Of a stretch of 64,000 nucleotides of DNA, positions 10,947 through 22,045 are shown piece after piece. Below the pieces are notes generated by a model. The model made no database searches, was not told where the DNA came from, and saw only the letters and a list, made by a program, of their open reading frames with translations. The translations under genes were made by a program, and so were the position numbers. The DNA is taken from NCBI GenBank assembly GCA_033807775.1, contig CM066327.1, positions 94,014,295 to 94,078,294 of the forward strand. The letters run 5' to 3'. How positions within the stretch are numbered: the stretch's first letter is position 1; every line of letters begins with the position of its first letter. Source of the DNA: Saussurea involucrata (taxonomy: Eukaryota; Streptophyta; Magnoliopsida; Asterales; Asteraceae).

Positions 10947-11131
10947 ATCTCCCCCTAAGTAGTGAAAAATAAAAAATTGAACTTGAGTTTAGTTAGGCTA
11001 AGTTAGATAAGACAGAGGTTAAACAATACCTCGAAAGTTCTTTCATTTAGAAATGTGCCAGAGGCATTTTACATTTGAGTACAATGAAAGATAAACTTTG
11101 ACTTGGTTTGCAGAGATTGGAGGTCTGATAA
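10947..11131 (-). other. Polypurine tract and untranslated end of element C
   Basis: On the - strand the purine run AGGGGGAGAT (10947-10956) lies directly before the LTR. The remaining 175 bp is AT-rich, has no ORF, and matches the end of element A (8604-8789). Confidence 0.85.
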
Positions 11132-14100
11132 TTAGATTTTGGCATCTTTGAAATCGTTGTAGCTTCTGTTGTCTCTTCCGACTCTTCTGATCTCTTTGTA
11201 GAAACTGATGCAGAGTTCTCTTAGGCTGATTGTGGCATCAATCTCTCTGATGAAAGTATCTGTAGCATCTCTATCCATTTTCTCTGTACCTCTGTATTTT
11301 ACAAGGCTTGTTCTGAACTTGTTCAGAGTACTAGTTGCGTACTTCTGACAGTCCATGCACACAAACAGTTTAACTTCTCCTTGTGGGTTTTGAAATACTA
11401 ACCCAAACCGTGGTTCTGTGATGATTGAGTTAGGTACGGCGTCCGGTGGGCAGCGATCCTCTGGTGGTCGTAAATCCAGATGTTTGAGACCAAGATCCTT
11501 TCCCAGCTGGAAATCTATCATGCTGTAGAGCAGAAGCTTTTCCCTCGTCGCTTTTCTCAACACTTGATAGGCTCTGGTGTTTGGCTCTGTGTTGTAGTTG
11601 TCTTTTGTCCATTGCAGAAGGTCAGGTAGATCATAAGGATTGATATTTCTTAGGTCAGCATCATCGAAGGTGGTTTCTGAATTGTTCTCTCTTCTGACTT
11701 TGTAAAGATTGTACCTGACCCTTGGATAGGTTCTTGTAAAGGAGAACCTGCAGAAGATTACCTTTTTGATCTTGTGGATTGAGAAGACATCTGCTTTGGT
11801 TCTTGGCTTTGTCCTTGTGAAGATGTTCTCAAATTCTTCTCTGATCCTTGGATCTGTCACATGATCTGTAGGATGATTGGTCTGAAAGGATTGTTTATAG
11901 AGGTATTTGTATACCACTTCTTCCATCTCTTCATGTGTTGGACTAGGTTGTGGTATTTGTCTTCAGAGACTCTCCATCTTTTGAACAACTTTTGCAGTTC
12001 TACAAGTTAGAAGAATGTCTGACAGAGGCTTCATTCCATATGCCCAGTCCTCTTCTTCAGGCTTTGGAGTTTGGAAGGCATCAAAGGCGCTCTTCATCAA
12101 TTTCTATGTAGGCTTGGGCAATGATTTCTTTTTCTTTGGCTCTTCTGTCAGTATTGCTTTGCCTTTATCTTTGGCTTTTGGAGGTGCAGAACCTGTTTCT
12201 TCTGTAGGTTTGGATGTTGGTGCTTCTGTTGGCTTGATAGGGGTTGCCTCTGTAGGTTTTGACACTTGTTTTTTAGAGGACTTTTGTGGCGTTGGTTCTG
12301 TTGGCTTTCTTTGCTCTGTAACCTCTGTAGGAGGTTCTTTGGTGACTTCTTCTGTAAGCTCGGTTTCTGTGGATTGAGGTATGTCGAATCTTCTTCCCAT
12401 TTTGAAAGCTAGTGTGAACCTGTGCCTTTCTTCTTCTCTCTGTGACATTCGATCAGTCATTGTATTGTGCATCTTTTTCAGAATATCAGAAGCAGAGGTC
12501 GTTGCTCTTTTTGGTTTGGTGGCAATTGACTTTCTTCTCGGTATGGTTGGTGGTTTTTCTGTTGATTTTGTTGAAGGACTTTCTTCCAAAATGATTACCA
12601 CAGGGGTGGTTGTTGCCTCTGTGGGTTGCTGATCAGCTTCTGGAAAATTTGTTTCTTCAGGACTTGATTCCACAGAGATGGGTGTTGTCTCTGTGGGCTG
12701 TTGAGTTTGTTGTTGATCTTGGGTTTGTTCTGGAGGAGCTTGACTGATTGGTTCTGCTGCGATTGGTGGAGTTTGTATTCCTCTTCTCGTACCTTTCTCC
12801 CTTGTATTCTCCCCCTCAGGATTATCTGATGGACCAGGATGGTCATCATCAGAATCATCCTGACTCTTATCAGAACTACCCTCTACTCTGCAAGAAGCTT
12901 TGGTTTTCTTCGGTAATTCTTCTCCTGCTGCTATCAACTTTTCACAGACGTCACCACAGAGGCCAAGTAGAGTCGCAAGCTCTGCCTCTGTTTTTAAAAC
13001 GCATTCTGCCAACACTTCTTCTGAAATCCTTGACAAAGTTGGCATTTGCTGTTGTGAAGGAGACAATGAATTCTGTGACCTGGTTTATGACGTTCTGTCT
13101 TAGCTCTGTTAGCTGTGCTCTGGTCATGTATCATTGTCGTGTTGCGCATTGCCTCTACTTGTACTTGTTTTAGGGCATTCTGTAGATCTGCAGGAGTAAT
13201 GCCCTCTGCTCTGTTGAATTGCGTATTCATTTGTTCAAGGAAGTTTTTGACAGAGTCCTTGAACGCAGAAGTTGCAGTTGTTCCGAATTCTTGAGCGGCA
13301 GAAGTGGCTGTTGCATTGGCAGTAGTTTCGGCAGAAGACTTCATCGCTGAGATGGCAGATTTCACCTCTGTGGACGGATTGTCCATTTTGGTGTTTAGTT
13401 TCAGGATAGCCGTCGATGTTGTCTCTGCAAAAGATTTGAATGAGCTTTGCAACTCTTTCATTGTTTGGTTCACAGAGGTGACAAGGGTTTGGAACTCATC
13501 CCTTGATACTTGTGTTCCTTGTGTAACCTATGGAGGAACACATTCGTCTCCAGAGTGAGTCCCTGTTCCTGGGACACCTTCGTTCACCCTTGTTTGTACG
13601 ATGGGGGTGGAAGGATTTCCATCTTATCCTTGAGCAGAAGCATCTAGTGCTTCAGACTCTACAGAAGTTCCGTGAATGACATTGTCTAGATCCACTTCAG
13701 AGGTGGGTACTAGATTATCCTTCTGTTGACTCGGAGACTTGTCTAGAGTCTCTTCGTCGTTGTGCTCACTACTTCTCTCTGAAAGAAGTGTTGGCCCTAG
13801 TTGTGTGTGTGTGACAGAGGAAACGAATTCCGCTGTAAGGTGTTCTGTTGTGATCTGGGGCGATAGATCACGAACTATAGGTGAGTCTCTCTGAGGAGAC
13901 TCCCTAGGAATGGATTCCCCGGTTTCTTTGGGCGCAGAAGTCGAAAGAGTGACTTCTGGCTGGTTGAGTTGGGTTTGGATCGAGCTGTGCTGCTCTATTT
14001 CAATAACTCCTTCTGCAGCTAGACCTGCGGAGTTAGATATGTGGGTTGCACTGGGAGGGGGTGAGGGATTTGTGCCTTCTTCAACTTCGGCATCTTTTTC

Positions 14101-16045
14101 TTTTCCCTTTTCTTTTTCTCCCATTTTCTCTATGATTTCCTTAACCTTTTCTCTATTCCACTCAGTTGCGTTCTTTTGATTCCGTTCTTTGATAGCTTCT
14201 TCTGACATGTCTATTTCCTCTATTTCTTCTTCTGTAGCTGTGCTTGGACTCTTTCTGTGGACGTCCAATCCTTGTTGAATGAAGGGGTTCTGTAGGATAA
14301 TAGGTGTGTTAGCTGGTTGATCTTTGGGTGTTGTGTCATCTTCTTGCAGATGTGTGTCAATGCCAGAAATGGAGAAATATTGTTCTTCTGGGGAGTGGTG
14401 GTCGAGAGGTTGTGCCGTCCACCCTGCTGTATTTAGGGTGTTGGCAATGTCAGGGTTCTGTAGGAAGTCGTTCAGGTCTCCTTGGTGAGCAAATCTATCT
14501 GGAGATTGATACGGTGATTGATATTGTTCTGTTGCCATCCCTTCTTCTGCATCTTCTTCTGCAGTTCTTTCTTCTGCAACAGTAACCAACTTTTCAAGTG
14601 ATTTACCATGCTTCTTTTTAGTTTTCCTCCTCTTGGGTTTTGGTTCCCCTTTCTCTGTGATTTTCGATTTTCTTTTCTTCCTCTGTTTTGGGGAAGATGG
14701 AGGAACAGAGGAGCCAATTTCTGTGGCATGAGGAGGTGAAGGTTGATCTTTTGCAGCGCTTGTAGAGGTGCCTTCTGCAGTTTTTCTCTTCTTTGCTTTT
14801 GGAGTAGATGCAGAGGTTTTTGAAGAGGACTTCTTTCCCATGAGCTCTGCACGTTTGGCTATGAAACTAAGTTGAATAGCCATGTGTTTTGCTAATTTGT
14901 TATCTTTTTCTTCTTGAGTGGAAAGAGGTTCTGCAATCATTGTTCCTAGGGGGACACCTAAACGCGGGGGTGTCATAGGACTCGGTTTAGGAGTTCTATG
15001 ATCGCGTATATACTCTTTCTTAAGGGTTTTATTCGAGGAATACTTCAGAAGTTTCTTTGACAGAGGTCTGCAGTGTGAGTAACCATCTACATGATCAGTG
15101 GGGGTATTTTTGCTCATTGGGAACTGTTTGGGAATTGGCCCTTCCATTGGCCATTTCTGTATCAGCAACAGAGGTTCGAACAAGACTCCCAGTATTCGTT
15201 GGAATTGCAGAGGTGGTAGAAACTTAGGACAATTTTCTTTGGCCCTTTTTGTGTTGTTCTTTCTGTCGATGGTGTTGATGATCTCTTGCATCATTATGGT
15301 CGCGTAATCCAATGGTAGATCATAGTAGACCCCATACATGATGGTTAATATCTGATGTGAGCTCTGGTCAATACTGCCTATCTTCCCTGTCAGGCATCTG
15401 TTAAGAATAGAGAACAAAGTGTTCCACAGAGGTGGTAATCTTCCTCTGCGAAAGTCATTTCTCTTCCGTAGTTGTGTGTTGTACCCAAGCATTTCTACGA
15501 AGCGACAAAGCTCGTCGTCTGTTGGTTGCTCTGCATTATTTCTTCAAACCAAGAAGACCCCTTGTGGGTAGGTTGAACTCAAGTGAGAACATTGTTCTGT
15601 TGAACTTGATTTCAAGATGTTCAGATTTGTCAGGTCTTGAAATGTACCCTTTGATAATAGAATCGTCTTTATCAAATCGGCAGCTTTGCCAAAACCGGTT
15701 CAGATATCTGACTGGTATTTTGTGTGGGGTTCTTGAGAGTAGAGGGAAGAGGATGTGATTTTCCATTATGTTCAGAAGAATGGCATGGGCTTCGCCGAAA
15801 GCAGTGGGTGAGGGGACCAAATAGCAGTTGTTGGATTTGATTGGTAGTACCTTTTCGAAGTGATCCTTTGCTATGAAGTTTTGCAGATGTGTTGTCGGAG
15901 CAAAGTCTGCTGAGTCGCCGGAATCTTCTAGTTCAATGTTTTGGGCAGGGTTGGGGTTTTCTGAATGTTCAGAATGAGCCAGTGAATGTTCTGGTGAGGT
16001 CGCCGGAGATTGTGCAGGGGAGATAGCTTGAGAAGATGAAGCCAT
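11132..16045 (-). pseudogene. Element C ORF3: accessory retrotransposon protein, degenerate
   Basis: About 1600 codons starting at ATG 16045 (MASSSQAISPAQSP). Layout: an N-terminal folded domain (16000-15000) with IPVRYLNRFWQSCRF and LGYNTQLRKRNDFRR; a Lys-rich segment; S/T/P/E-rich repeats; a coiled-coil-like part near 13470-13330; and the C-terminal DFQLGKDLGLKHLDL domain. Lesions: a frameshift near 15530, stops near 13625 and 13535, a frameshift near 13100, and stops at about 12104 and 11965. Its open sibling is at 2-8603. The N-terminal domain also matches the first part of element D's ORF3 (46194-44900), so this is a shared accessory gene of these copia lineages. No signal peptide or clear membrane segment is seen, so an envelope role is not supported. 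Confidence 0.8.
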
Positions 16046-16440
16046 TTGGTACTGAGAATAAGAAACTTGCAGGTTTTTGCAGGGTGTCGCCGGAGAAAAA
16101 TGAGAGTTTGTAAAAGGTTTATGAGAGGGTAAGCTTGGTTTTTATATGAGGGTAAAACGGTAGAATTCGAAAGAGTAAAATATATGGCAATGGATTAAAA
16201 TTTGGAATCCGTACTCAAGTTAGAACGGCGGGTTCAACTTTCCACAGAAAACGTTTCATGAACGCCCAATGAAAATAGGACACGTAGGCCATGTCAGAGG
16301 ATGACAGGACGTCGTGCGCGCCCCATTAATGCTAGTCGTGTGGGGTAATTCTTAGCCACATGTAATTCACTATCAGTAAAAGTAACCGTTATTACTACAG
16401 AGATGCCCAAGTAACAGATTGACAGAGCTTCTGTAGTTTA
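16046..16440 (-). other. Noncoding DNA of element C upstream of ORF3
   Basis: No supported ORF. It reads as the leader between the pol-distal spacer and ORF3 in element C. The part next to the F array carries the ACAGAG/TTCTGT words of the C family (16410-16445). Confidence 0.6.
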
Positions 16441-16445
16441 CAGAG
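16441..16445. repeat. Target-site duplication CAGAG, left copy (F array)
   Basis: CAGAG precedes the first F LTR (16446) and recurs at 21021-21025 after the last F LTR. This marks one original insertion into element C. Confidence 0.8.
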
Positions 16446-16709
16446 TGTTAGGTCCATGATCTTCATACAATCCAAGTATTGTGTAACAAGATGATGAAGA
16501 ACATTATTGAAAAGGAAATCTAACCTAGAGAGAACACAAAGTGATTAGAGATCTACATCTTGTATTAATGAATTCACTTTTTACAAACTACAAGTAAAGA
16601 CCTATTTATAGTATTCATCACTTGCTACAACAATTAAGCATAAGCCCTTTAACACAGCTATTGCTTTACAAAACTTTCTATTATAAAGGACAACTTCAGT
16701 GTCCTAACA
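16446..16709 (-). repeat. F array LTR 1
   Basis: 264 bp, TG...CA. The complement contains a TATA box (TATAAATAGG, from 16609-16620). It borders the left TSD CAGAG. Confidence 0.9.
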
Positions 16710-16740
16710 CAGAGGCTCTGTGATCTTGAAAATCTTTGAT

Positions 16741-17882
16741 CCGAAACCATCAGAATTCGGATGTAGGCAGATTCGAAACCATGGATTCGGATTAAGTAGG
16801 GTGCGAAATCAGCTCAATTCGGATCATGTTAGGTGCGAAATCAGGGAATTCGAATCATGTAGGGTGCGAAATCAATGAATTCGGATCGTGAAGGGTTCGA
16901 AATCATGACAATTCGGATCATGAAGGGTTCGAAATCACTCAATTCGAATCATGAAGGGTTCGAAATCAATCAATTCGAATCATGAAGGGTTCGAAATTAA
17001 GACAATTCGAATCATGAAGGGTTCGAAATCAATGAATTCGAATCATGAAGGGTTCGAAATCAGGACAATTCGTATCATGAAGGGTCCGAAATCAGGACAA
17101 TTCGTATCATGAAGGGTCCGAAATCAATGAATCCGGATCATGTAGGGTTCGAAATCAAGCCATTTCGTATCATGTTGGATGCGAAACCATGCCTATCTTG
17201 AATAAATGGAATTCGAAACCATTAGAATGAGGATAAGAAAGATGCGAAGCCATCCATACCTTTGAACCTTTAGGTGTAAGCACATTCCGAAATTCAGAAC
17301 TAAGATGACCAAGTTCAGAGATATTTTGAACTTCACAAGATTCGAAATCATCAACTCAGAATGATTCGAAACCATCTAAGCCATCCAAACAATAGTAGCA
17401 TCTGAAACCATGAATAGTAAAGCATGAAGGATTCGAAACCATCAATGAACAGTAAATGATGAAGGATCTGAATTCATCAATGAACAGTAAACGATGAAGG
17501 ATCCGAATTCATCAATGAACAGTAAACGATGAAGGATCCGAATTCATCAAGAATAATCCGAATTCATCAAGAATAATCCGAATTCAAGTAACAGCATTCG
17601 AAAATCACTAAAATCATCATAACTTCTTCAATTCTTGACCAATTTCAGTGATTCTTTCGCATACTTATTCGAAAAATGAAGATGAACATATTTCTAGTTG
17701 ATCAAAACATGTAATTCGATCGATTTGATGAAGTTTTGATCCAAAAAGTGAGTTCGACTTTTTTCTTGAACAAACACCATAAATCTCCGAAATCTGAGCA
17801 AAATAGGGCTAAAAACGCTTGAATTGTGAAGATCCAATGATCGTATCGATGAATTTTTTTTCGATTTGGCTCTGATACCACT
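16741..17882 (-). repeat. F unit 1 internal region: short direct repeats
   Basis: About 27-bp repeats built on the words AATTCGAATCATGAAGGG and TTCGAAATCA run from about 16770 to 17165. A second set based on CCGAATTCATCAATGAACAG runs from about 17440 to 17590. The two small - strand ORFs (60 and 72 codons) recur in every unit with no family features and are not called as genes. The primer site is at 17866-17882. The same structure repeats in 18178-19319 and 19615-20756. Confidence 0.85.
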
Positions 17883-18146
17883 TGTTAGGTCCATGATCTT
17901 CATACAATCCAAGTATTGTGTAACAAGATGATGAAGAACATTATTGAAAAGGAAATCTAACCTAGAGAGAACACAAAGTGATTAGAGATCTACATCTTGT
18001 ATTAATGAATTCACTTATTACAAACTACAAGTAAAGACCTATTTATAGTATTCATCACTTGCTACAACAATTAAGCATAAGCCCTTTAACACAGCTATTG
18101 CTTTACAAAACTTTCTATTATAAAGGACAACTTCAGTGTCCTAACA
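17883..18146 (-). repeat. F array LTR 2
   Basis: 264 bp, near-identical to LTR 1, exactly 1437 bp further on. It is followed by the same 31-bp segment of element C (18147-18177). Confidence 0.9.
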
Positions 18147-19319
18147 CAGAGGCTCTGTGATCTTGAAAATCTTTGATCCGAAACCATCAGAATTCGGATG
18201 TAGGCAGATTCGAAACCATGGATTCGGATTAAGTAGGGTACGAAATCAGCTCAATTCGGATCATGTTAGGTGCGAAATCAGGGAATTCGAATCATGTAGG
18301 GTGCGAAATCAATGAATTCGGATCGTGAAGGGTTCGAAATCATGACAATTCGGATCATGAAGGGTTCGAAATCACTCAATTCGAATCATGAAGGGTTCGA
18401 AATCACTCAATTCGAATCATGAAGGGTTCGAAATCAAGACAATTCGAATCATGAACGGTTCGAAATCAATGAATTCAAATCATGAAGGGTTCAAAATCAG
18501 GACAATTCGTATCATGAAGGGTCCGAAATCAGGACAATTCGTATCATGAAGGGTCCGAAATCAATGAATCCGGATCATGTAGGGTTCGAAATCAAGCCAT
18601 TTCGTATCATGTTGGATGCGAAACCATGCCTATCTTGAATAAATGGAATTCGAAACCATTAGAATGAGGATAAGAAAGATGCGAAGCCATCCATACCTTT
18701 GAACCTTTAGGTGTAAGCACATTCCGAAATTCAGAACTAAGATGACCAAGTTCAGAGATATTTTGAACTTCACAAGATTCGAAATCATCAACTCAGAATG
18801 ATTCGAAACCATCTAAGCCATCCAAACAATAGTAGCATCCGAAACCATGAATAGTAAAGCATGAAGGATTCGAAACCATCAATGAACAGTAAATGATGAA
18901 GGATCCGAATTCATCAATGAACAGTAAACGATGAAGGATCCGAATTTATCAATGAACAGTAAACGATGAAGAATCCGAATTCATCAAGAATAATCCGAAT
19001 TCATCAAGAATAATCCGAATTCAAGTAACAGCATTCGAAAATCACTAAAATCATCCTAACTTCTTCAATTCTTGACCAATTTCAGTGATTCTTTCGCAGA
19101 CTTATTCGAAAAATGAAGATGAACAGATTTCTAGTTGATCAAAACATGTAATTCGATCGATTTGATGAAGTTTTGATCCAAAAAGTGAGTTCGACTTTTT
19201 TCTTGAACAAACACCATAAATCTCCGAAATCTGAGCAAAATAGGGCTAAAAACGCTTGAATTGTGAAGATCCAATGATCGTATCGATGAAAAATTCTTCG
19301 ATTTGGCTCTGATACCACT

Positions 19320-19583
19320 TGTTAGGTCCATGATCTTCATACAATCCAAGTATTGTGTAACAAGATGATGAAGAACATTATTGAAGAGGAAATCTAACCT
19401 AGAGAGAACACAAAGTGATTAGAGATCTACATCTTGTATTAATGAATTCACTTCTTACAAACTACAAGTAAAGACCTATTTATAGTATTCATCACTTGCT
19501 ACAACAATTAAGCATAAGCCCTTTAACACAGCTATTGCTTTACAAAACTTTCTATTATAAAGGACAACTTCAGTGTCCTAACA
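19320..19583 (-). repeat. F array LTR 3
   Basis: 264 bp, near-identical to LTRs 1 and 2; the period of 1437 bp is kept. Confidence 0.9.
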
Positions 19584-20756
19584 CAGAGGCTCTGTGATCT
19601 TGAAAATCTTTGATCCGAAACCATCAGAATTCGGATGTAGGCAGATTCGAAACCATGGATTCGGATTAAGTAGGGTACGAAATCAGCTCAATTCGGATCA
19701 TGTTAGGTGCGAAATCAGGGAATTCGAATCATGTAGGGTGCGAAATCAATGAATTCGGATCGTGAAGGGTTCGAAATCATGACAATTCGGATCATGAAGG
19801 GTTCGAAATCACTCAATTCGAATCATGAAGGGTTCGAAATCACTCAATTCGAATCATGAAGGGTTCGAAATCAAGACAATTCGAATCATGAACGGTTCGA
19901 AATCAATGAATTCGAATCATGAAGGGTTCAAAATCAGGACAATTCGTATCATGAAGGGTCCGAAATCAGGACAATTCGTATCATGAAGGGTCCGAAATCA
20001 ATGAATCCGGATCATGTAGGGTTCGAAATCAAGCCATTTCGTATCATGTTGGATGCGAAACCATGCCTATCTTGAATAAATGGAATTCGAAACCATTAGA
20101 ATGAGGATAAGAAAGATGCGAAGCCATCCATACCTTTGAACCTTTAGGTGTAAGCACATTCCGAAATTCAGAACTAAGATGACCAAGTTCAGAGATATTT
20201 TGAACTTCACAAGATTCGAAATCATCAACTCAGAATGATTCGAAACCATCTAAGCCATCCAAACAATAGTAGCATCCGAAACCATGAATAGTAAAGCATG
20301 AAGGATTCGAAACCATCAATGAACAGTAAATGATGAAGGATCCGAATTCATCAATGAACAGTAAACGATGAAGGATCCGAATTCATCAATGAACAGTAAA
20401 CGATGAAGAATCCAAATTCATCAAGAATAATCCGAATTCATCAAGAATAATCCGAATTCAAGTAACAGCATTCGAAAATCACTAAAATCATCCTAACTTC
20501 TTCAATTCTTGACCAATTTCAGTGATTCTTTCGCAGACTTATTCGAAAAATGAAGATGAACAGATTTCTAGTTGATCAAAACATGTAATTCGATCGATTT
20601 GATGAAGTTTTGATCCAAAATGTGAGTTCGACTTTTTTCTTGAACAAACACCATAAATCTCCGAAATCTAAGCAAAATAGGGCTAAAAACGCTTGAATTG
20701 TGAAGATCCAATGATCGTATCGATGAAAAATTCTTCGATTTGGCTCTGATACCACT

Positions 20757-21020
20757 TGTTAGGTCCATGATCTTCATACAATCCAAGTATTGTGTAACAA
20801 GATGATGAAGAACATTATTGAAGAGGAAATCTAACCTAGAGAGAACACAAAGTGATTAGAGATCTACATCTTGTATTAATGAATTCACTTCTTACAAACT
20901 ACAAGTAAAGACCTATTTATAGTATTCATCACTTGCTACAACAATTAAGCATAAGCCCTTTAACACAGCTATTGCTTTACAAAACTTTCTATTATAAAGG
21001 ACAACTTCAGTGTCCTAACA
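20757..21020 (-). repeat. F array LTR 4
   Basis: 264 bp; followed by TSD CAGAG (21021-21025) and then by continuous element C sequence. The first 31 bp of that flank (21021-21051) are the segment found inside every F unit. Confidence 0.9.
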
Positions 21021-21051
21021 CAGAGGCTCTGTGATCTTGAAAATCTTTGAT

Positions 21052-22045
21052 GTTTATCCCTTTTTCATATATCTCATTGTTATCATGACTTCTGCGGGGT
21101 TCTTCTTTAACCAAAACGTTTGTAAAGATATTGGAGAGGATCAAATAGGATTTTTAGTCAAGAAATTTGCTCGCAGAGGTTTTGTGGCTCTGTTGGAACT
21201 TGCAGAAGTTCTGTGAGGGCCAGCAGAAGCTCTATGAGGGAAAAAATCTCATAACAAAAATTTTATTAAATTTTCTGATCATCCAATTTTTGATTTGGTT
21301 TAAGAGATGTTTTTCGGACATATTTGAAAGTTTGTGTCCGAGAAAACTGTTATGAAAGAACGGTTTGTTCGAGAAGGTCATGGTTTGTGTTTTCGGTTTC
21401 CGAGATAACATTCCAAAAGATCGACAGAGGGTTAATTTGCGATTACAGAGCATATTTCTTGCAAAACCTCTGTTGAGCTCAGCAGAAGCTCTATGACCTT
21501 AAATTTCTCCTAATTCGAATTTTGTGTAACTTTTTGAGCTTTTGATTTTTGAAATATTATTCACAGTATATTTAGGACATATTTGACAATTCTTGTCCTA
21601 GAAAACTGTTTTATAATACCTTTTGTGCAAGAGACATACCTTTTGGTTCTTCTTTTCTCGATAGTGATGTCTGACTTCTGTCGATATGGAGTCATCAACA
21701 TTCTTCTTTGGCTTTCCCTTGAAAGTTTTATCTCTTTAGATCCTTTCAGGGTCCCCTTTTGCTCCCCCTTGATCTAATCACCTCTGTAGATCAAGTAATT
21801 TCCTTTTGCTCCCCCTTAATCTATGCTTGGATCAAAGAATGATAAGTTTTGCATAGAACATAGGTCATGTTTTCTAGAGGTCCTGTAGGGGTCGTCAGAG
21901 GTTATAAGTTGACTTACAGAAGCTCTGTGATTTTAAGAACTATTTAAGATTGAGAACTTACATACAGAAATAAATTAATTTAAAGCAAAAATAAAGGAAA
22001 TTTGTACATATTTACAGAATATAAAGGTATACTTACAGAGGATTG
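21052..22045 (-). other. Element C 3' noncoding region with several polypurine-like tracts
   Basis: About 1 kb with no credible gene. On the - strand it has two close purine tracts (AAGGGGGAGC) at about 21763-21770 and 21808-21816, and many ACAGAG/TTCTGT words (for example near 21175-21230, 21425-21495 and 21885-21930). Several PPT-like tracts between pol and the 3' end are a known Sirevirus feature. Confidence 0.75.

Larger units (their letters stand above)
16446..21020 (-). mobile_element. F array: tandem non-autonomous LTR units (4 LTRs, 3 internal regions)
   Basis: Four 264-bp LTRs at 16446-16709, 17883-18146, 19320-19583 and 20757-21020 are separated by three 1173-bp internal regions; the period is exactly 1437 bp. 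Each LTR reads TGTTAGGACAC...GGACCTAACA on the - strand and is followed by a primer site (TGGTATCAGAGCC). The internal regions carry no gag or pol. They consist of short repeats with TTCGAA, ATTCGGAT and CCGAATTC words and are homologous to the 3' noncoding region of G (52200-52500). No unit has a polypurine tract before its LTR; instead each starts with 31 bp identical to the DNA of element C to the right of the array. Units 2 and 3 resemble each other more than unit 1. Confidence 0.9.

Noticed and set aside
12015..13558. + strand frames opposite C's ORF3
   Set aside because: Same antisense shadows as in A; the - strand frame is the one homologous to the open copy in A.
11132..16045. Calling ORF3 an envelope gene
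   Set aside because: Position fits the Sirevirus env-like gene, but I find no signal peptide, fusion-type segment or membrane helix in any of the three copies.
17193..17375. Identical 60- and 72-codon ORFs repeated in every F unit (- strand)
   Set aside because: They recur only because the unit is duplicated, overlap short DNA repeats, and show no domain or gene-like features.
16741..20756. Regularly spaced ~27-bp repeats that look like a CRISPR array
   Set aside because: The spacers are themselves repeats and the set recurs in three 1437-bp units between LTRs in plant DNA; there are no cas genes. These are retrotransposon internal repeats.
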